The translations under genes were made by a program, and so were the position numbers. Below, in pieces: positions 60,031 through 64,000 of a stretch of DNA of 64,000 bases (position 1 is the first letter of the stretch; each line of letters opens with the position of its first letter). Source of the DNA: Chelonoidis abingdonii (lineage: Eukaryota > Chordata > Testudines > Testudinidae). The stretch spans positions 138,765,144-138,829,143 of the forward strand of contig NC_133771.1 of NCBI RefSeq assembly GCF_003597395.2, written 5' to 3'. Under the pieces are notes generated by a model. That model was not told the DNA's origin. It saw only the letters and a list, made by a program, of their open reading frames with translations, and ran no database searches.

Positions 60031-61029
60031 TTACCAGCTTGACTCTAGATATCCATAATGAAGTTTAGAACAATCTCACTTCATTTCTATCATCATTATC
60101 ATCTTTTATAGCATTGAGCTTATCCCAGATGATGGGAGACATTATTTTGGGGAATTTAAAGAATGAGGTGTGGTTGGTATTAGGTGAATGAACCAGGTAT
60201 TTTTGGAGTGAAGCATTCATGGCTTATGGTGAAATCAAGTCTAGTATAATAGTCCCTCTTGAATTTTATCAATATTTGCAATTATGCAATCCATTTAGGC
60301 AGAACTAATACAATAAATAGACCTCTTACCTGGTTTGAGACAACCAAACAGAGAAATAAGTAAGCATTCATTTCTAACATATACAGATTATTAGTTGAGA
60401 TTGACATGAAACTGTATACAAATATTATGAATAGGTGGAATAAAAGTATTAATAGAAAAGTTCCACTTAATGAGTAGATCAAAATATAGAAAACAGACCA
60501 CTTCTGTTTATAATACCACTATGGAAAATTACTTCAAAATTCTTTATTGCTGGTATTTGATTTCAGTAAAATTTAAGCACATTTTCAAAGCAGAATCAGA
60601 TCAATTCAGGAGGAGAAATAAATTTTATCCATGTACAATAGATATGCCTTATTATCAATAGCTACTGGTCCAAAATTAGAGCACATTTGAGGCTAATTAT
60701 TAAATATAACATTCCAATTGATCCAATCAGTGTTATTATCAGGTTTTCTTATGAAGAGTATATATCACAACAGTAGCTTGATAACGTACAGCAAGGTGGA
60801 TCTTGATTCAGGACATCCATCTACTATTTAACATGAACTTGCCATGGATTTCCCAGTCTTGGAAGAATTCACTCATCATATTGAGATAATGCAAGGAAGA
60901 TAAATAATTAGACACGTGGAAGGCCTTTTATTACATATTAAGTGAAAGTAAAATCAGTGCAAAACTTCAATCTGTGCTGACTTCTTTTGATTACTGAGGA
61001 CAGTCTCAGAGGGCTAAATGATTACACAT

Positions 61030-61225
61030 ACCCACTGACCCCTGACTTACACAATCGTTCAGTTCCGGAAAGCCTCGAATAACTCGAATTTTACGTAAGT
61101 CAGAAATGTATACCTGTATGTTATGCAAAAATTTCTGCAACTCAAAAATCCTATTTTTGGTTTATAGAACTTTTTCCGTAAGTGAGAATTTGCGTCAGTC
61201 AGGTCTTGCGTAACCCAGGGAGCAT
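61030..61225. mobile_element. Possible DNA-type MITE
   Basis: ACCCCTGACTTACACAATCG at the left and GTCAGGTCTTGCGTAACCCA at the right are weakly complementary. Internal TTTTACGTAAGTCAG and TTTCCGTAAGTGAG repeat a GTAAGT word. Borders uncertain. Confidence 0.4.
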
Positions 61226-61244
61226 CTGTATGGTTGTTATTACT

Positions 61245-61365
61245 ATTAATTGTATTACCTCTAGTGCCTAGGAGCCAGTCATGGACCAGGACCCCGCTGT
61301 GCTAGGCACTGTATACATACACAACAAAATCATGGTACTCACTCCAAGGATCTTACCATCTAAAT
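61245..61365 (-). repeat. L2/MIR-like tail
   Basis: GTGCCTAGGAGCCAGTCATG, GTGCTAGGCACTGTATACAT and AAGGATCTTACCATCT match, on the minus strand, the '...TGTAAGCTC...TGTACAGCGCCTAGCAC' tail. Confidence 0.55.
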
Positions 61366-61445
61366 ATAAGACAAGAGACAACAGATGGAGACAGACGGAT
61401 GGAGAGTGCAAGGAAACAATGAGGCATTATTGGTGATAGGTAGTG

Positions 61446-61519
61446 AGGTGAAATCGTGGGCCCATTGAAGTCAATGAGAGTTTTTGCCTATGATTTCAAT
61501 AGGGCCAGGATTTTCACCT
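61446..61519. repeat. Hairpin palindrome (copy 2)
   Basis: AGGTGAAATC pairs with GATTTTCACCT at the ends, and GGGCCCATTGAAGTCA pairs with TGATTTCAATAGGGCC inside. The 74-bp sequence folds back with only a few mismatches and a short loop. Same family as 44,941-45,011. Confidence 0.65.
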
Positions 61520-62624
61520 CTGTTTTCTTAAATGAAGCATAAATTGAAAAACGTATGTGGGGAAAGGGGCTATTTTATCTTATTTTAAAAACAAAAAGGA
61601 TGGAGGAGAAAGATTTGATTATATTACTGTCAAATATATTAACTCTTTAAAGCCTAGTGTGCCTGGTTGTGTGCAGATTTGACCATATAAATATACACAA
61701 TGTAAACAACAACCATTTTTTACTTGTCTGTACTGTTGCAAAGAAATGCCTCAAAAATATGTACCAATTCTATGTCATGGACAAAATTAAAATAAATTGA
61801 AAAAAACCCCAACCCTTTATTTTTACTAATTTTAATGTGCTAGGATTTAGTGCCATTAAAATCTAGCTTTATGTTGGAAACAATGTTATCACAAACACCT
61901 TAAGTCAGGATATATTGTAATGTAAAGGGTAGCTTTAAGTAGATTAAATGAAGTAGTCTAAATAAAAACCTTTAGCTCAAAATATTTCCCATAGCAGAGA
62001 GAGTTGAGAAGCTGTATGACTGAAAGGACAAAGAAGGGTTTAATTATTTCAACACTAACTGGGCTATGTGGCGTGTTTACATTATTAGGGGCTTTATAAA
62101 TGGCCTAAAAATGTTCACTTCAGGCTGTACCAAGGCATGACCTAAGGGCAAGTACTTTTGAAAATGGCATTTAAGAAAAAAATCTGGTTTGCACTTTAAG
62201 TTACATAGTATAAAGCAATTTAGCAGTTTATTGCTTCTAAGTGTGTTTGTGCACTGCTGATCTTTTTTTGAGGATTTTTTCTAAAATGGAAATGTGTTGC
62301 TTAAATTCTTTTGGCAACAGTACAATACAAACAGTAACTCTTTACATATTGTACTTATATCCATTCTCCCAGGCCAGTCCTAACACTTACTTATGGGAAA
62401 AGCTTCTAGTGAAAATCCATACAGGGACTACTGTGTTTTCCTACAAGCCCTCATAACTCACCTCTTCCATATTGCATACAGGATACTGCAATCTGATAAC
62501 ACAGATGAGTTTTGATTACTGCTCCCAACTTGGCTAAGAATTGGGTACATCTTGTTGTTTTGTTTCCCTGTCTCCTCCAACTCCCACTCCAGCTCATGTG
62601 TTTGTCCTGTGTACCTGTTATGTT

Positions 62625-62760
62625 GTTTAGGTTGTACATTCTGTGGGGCAGGGAATGTAATATGGTGTATGTTTGTACAGTGCCTAGCAGAATGCACCAA
62701 CTTAGTTGGCATCTAGGTGTCACTGTAATATAAATATTAAATACTAATCAATACATAATA
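62625..62760 (+). repeat. L2/MIR-like tail
   Basis: TTGTACATTCTGTGGGGCAG, GTTTGTACAGTGCCTAGCAG and CACTGTAATATAAATATTAA fit the shared tail of ancient L2/MIR elements. Confidence 0.55.
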
Positions 62761-64000
62761 ATGAAATTGCAATGACTCCATATCATGAATACATTTCTGA
62801 GGTATTAGGTTATAGATCAAATAACAATTCAGAAGGAATTGTGTTAATTACTACAAAGATCTTCTTTAAAATGCATATAAAAAGTGATTTATATGGTACA
62901 GTAAAAGTGCTTTTAAAATTGCTTAAATATAAATTTACATAATAAACCAAAATGACTGTGTATCAATCAACTCAATATTCTAAATCTCTTTTTTTAAAAG
63001 TCCTTAAACCAAGCCTGTACCTAAGCAGGAATATATTTCAACAAGAAGCTTTCTGTTTAGCCAAGGAAAAGGACAAACTGCTAGTAAAATGAGCTCTAGA
63101 TAGCCTAAAATATTATTCTTTGGACAGAAAATTGTATTGATCAGAGAGCTTTTCAGTTATTAAGCCAAAAGCAGGACTAACTCTATCAATTTACCTGATA
63201 ACTTGTCGTATAATCCATTCTCTATGCGATCAAGCACAAGCAATTCAAGCTGAAGATAAAAACTGTAATTCTTTCCCACATTTTAGTAGTTGTGCATGAT
63301 TGGAAAACTGTGTTTATTGAATGTGCTCAAGCCTACCTATATCAGGTAAGGTCAGTAACCTGATGAGCTGTAACAACTCTTGTGTCCTTAACTCACCCTA
63401 TCATGTATAAGAATTCCAGGGGGTCTCCCAACAATATTTATACGGTGCAATACTGCTAGGCTCCCACAGTGGAGTAAGCTAAGGATCTAGTTTCAGCCCT
63501 ACCTCTGAATCATCTGATTTTCTGGATCTAAGCTGTACTTTTAATGGCATTAGAATATGGAGAGGGAGGTTATCTGTGGGGTTTAACAGTCCATGAACAC
63601 TAACTTAAAGTATCATATAAAGCATTATGGACTGTGCTGCCTTTGCTAGAAAAGAGGCATCTATAATGGTTGCATAAACTTTTTTTTTAAACTACTAAAG
63701 GTTTATTTAAAAAAAAGGGAAATAGACACTACAGGAGAAACTTTCCTGTTTATAATATTCAATAAATATTAGATGGGATGTTATGGTGTGCCCAGTAAAA
63801 GCTTGTTACATCATTATTTGTAATGGAAAGCTATTCTGTTTTTATCAATTTATTGCTAGGTGGTAGTGAAGTATTGGTGATAGTAGCAGAGGAGATGTTG
63901 TAATGGAGATGTTGTTTTTCCACATGAAGAGAGTCAATACACTATTTAGGTTAAACAGAAAGAAAAATAATCTACACCAGTGGGAAGCTTACATGGGGGG

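Larger units (their letters stand above)
39990..64000 (+). other. Intron 2 of the host gene (open to window end)
   Basis: It starts with GTAAGTCC. No following exon with a matching phase, open frame and splice sites was convincing over 24 kb, so the intron seems to extend beyond the window. Its content is AT-rich with the mobile elements listed below. Unlisted stretches of more than 300 bases (about 39,990-42,400; 43,500-44,940; 45,012-46,740; 47,080-51,290; 54,310-55,350; 55,540-57,120; 60,030-61,020; 62,760-64,000) hold no gene or repeat that I can name. Confidence 0.6.

Overview
The window is vertebrate nuclear DNA, most likely from a cryptodiran turtle. This is inferred from the repeats: many CR1 LINE fragments of several ages, a tRNA-derived SINE whose 3' tail matches the CR1 3' end (the arrangement known from tortoise SINEs), decayed Harbinger and hAT transposons, hAT-type MITEs and LTR elements. 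There are no operons, CRISPR arrays or structural RNA genes. Almost every long open frame is either a transposon relic or chance.

Only one host gene is supported. It lies on the + strand, behind a CpG island at about 38,390-39,720 that contains a perfect palindromic CRE (38,554) and a GC box. Coding exon 1 is 39,108-39,160 and coding exon 2 is 39,760-39,989. Together they give 94 residues of a serine/arginine-rich, then acidic, then tyrosine-rich N-terminus that looks conserved but that I cannot name. No convincing third exon follows, so intron 2 appears to run at least 24 kb to the window end.

Region 1 (1-38,390) is upstream and intergenic. It holds a serial-hairpin MITE (357-632); three decayed Harbinger pieces (transposase N-half +, Myb-like ORF -, transposase core -); LTR elements at 6,461-7,628, 13,821-15,261 (a CR1 is nested inside) and 28,073-28,780; a hAT MITE inside a CR1 tail (8,170-8,566); a CR1 copy with the inversion expected from twin priming (10,462-11,056); an antisense L1/Tx1-type reverse transcriptase piece (16,700-17,290) next to the relic of an RNase H-bearing, I-like LINE (17,640-20,270); a 1,641-bp fold-back hAT element with a perfect 8-bp target duplication (22,478-24,118); an RTE-like LINE piece; and two copies of one dispersed repeat 31 kb apart.

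Region 2 (38,390-39,990) is the promoter and first exons. Region 3 (39,990-64,000) is the long intron, with hAT MITEs, four CR1 pieces (one about 3 kb with endonuclease and reverse transcriptase parts), the tRNA SINE, a Tigger-like element, L2/MIR-like tails and hairpin palindromes.

All calls come from reading the sequence. Family names were not checked against a database.
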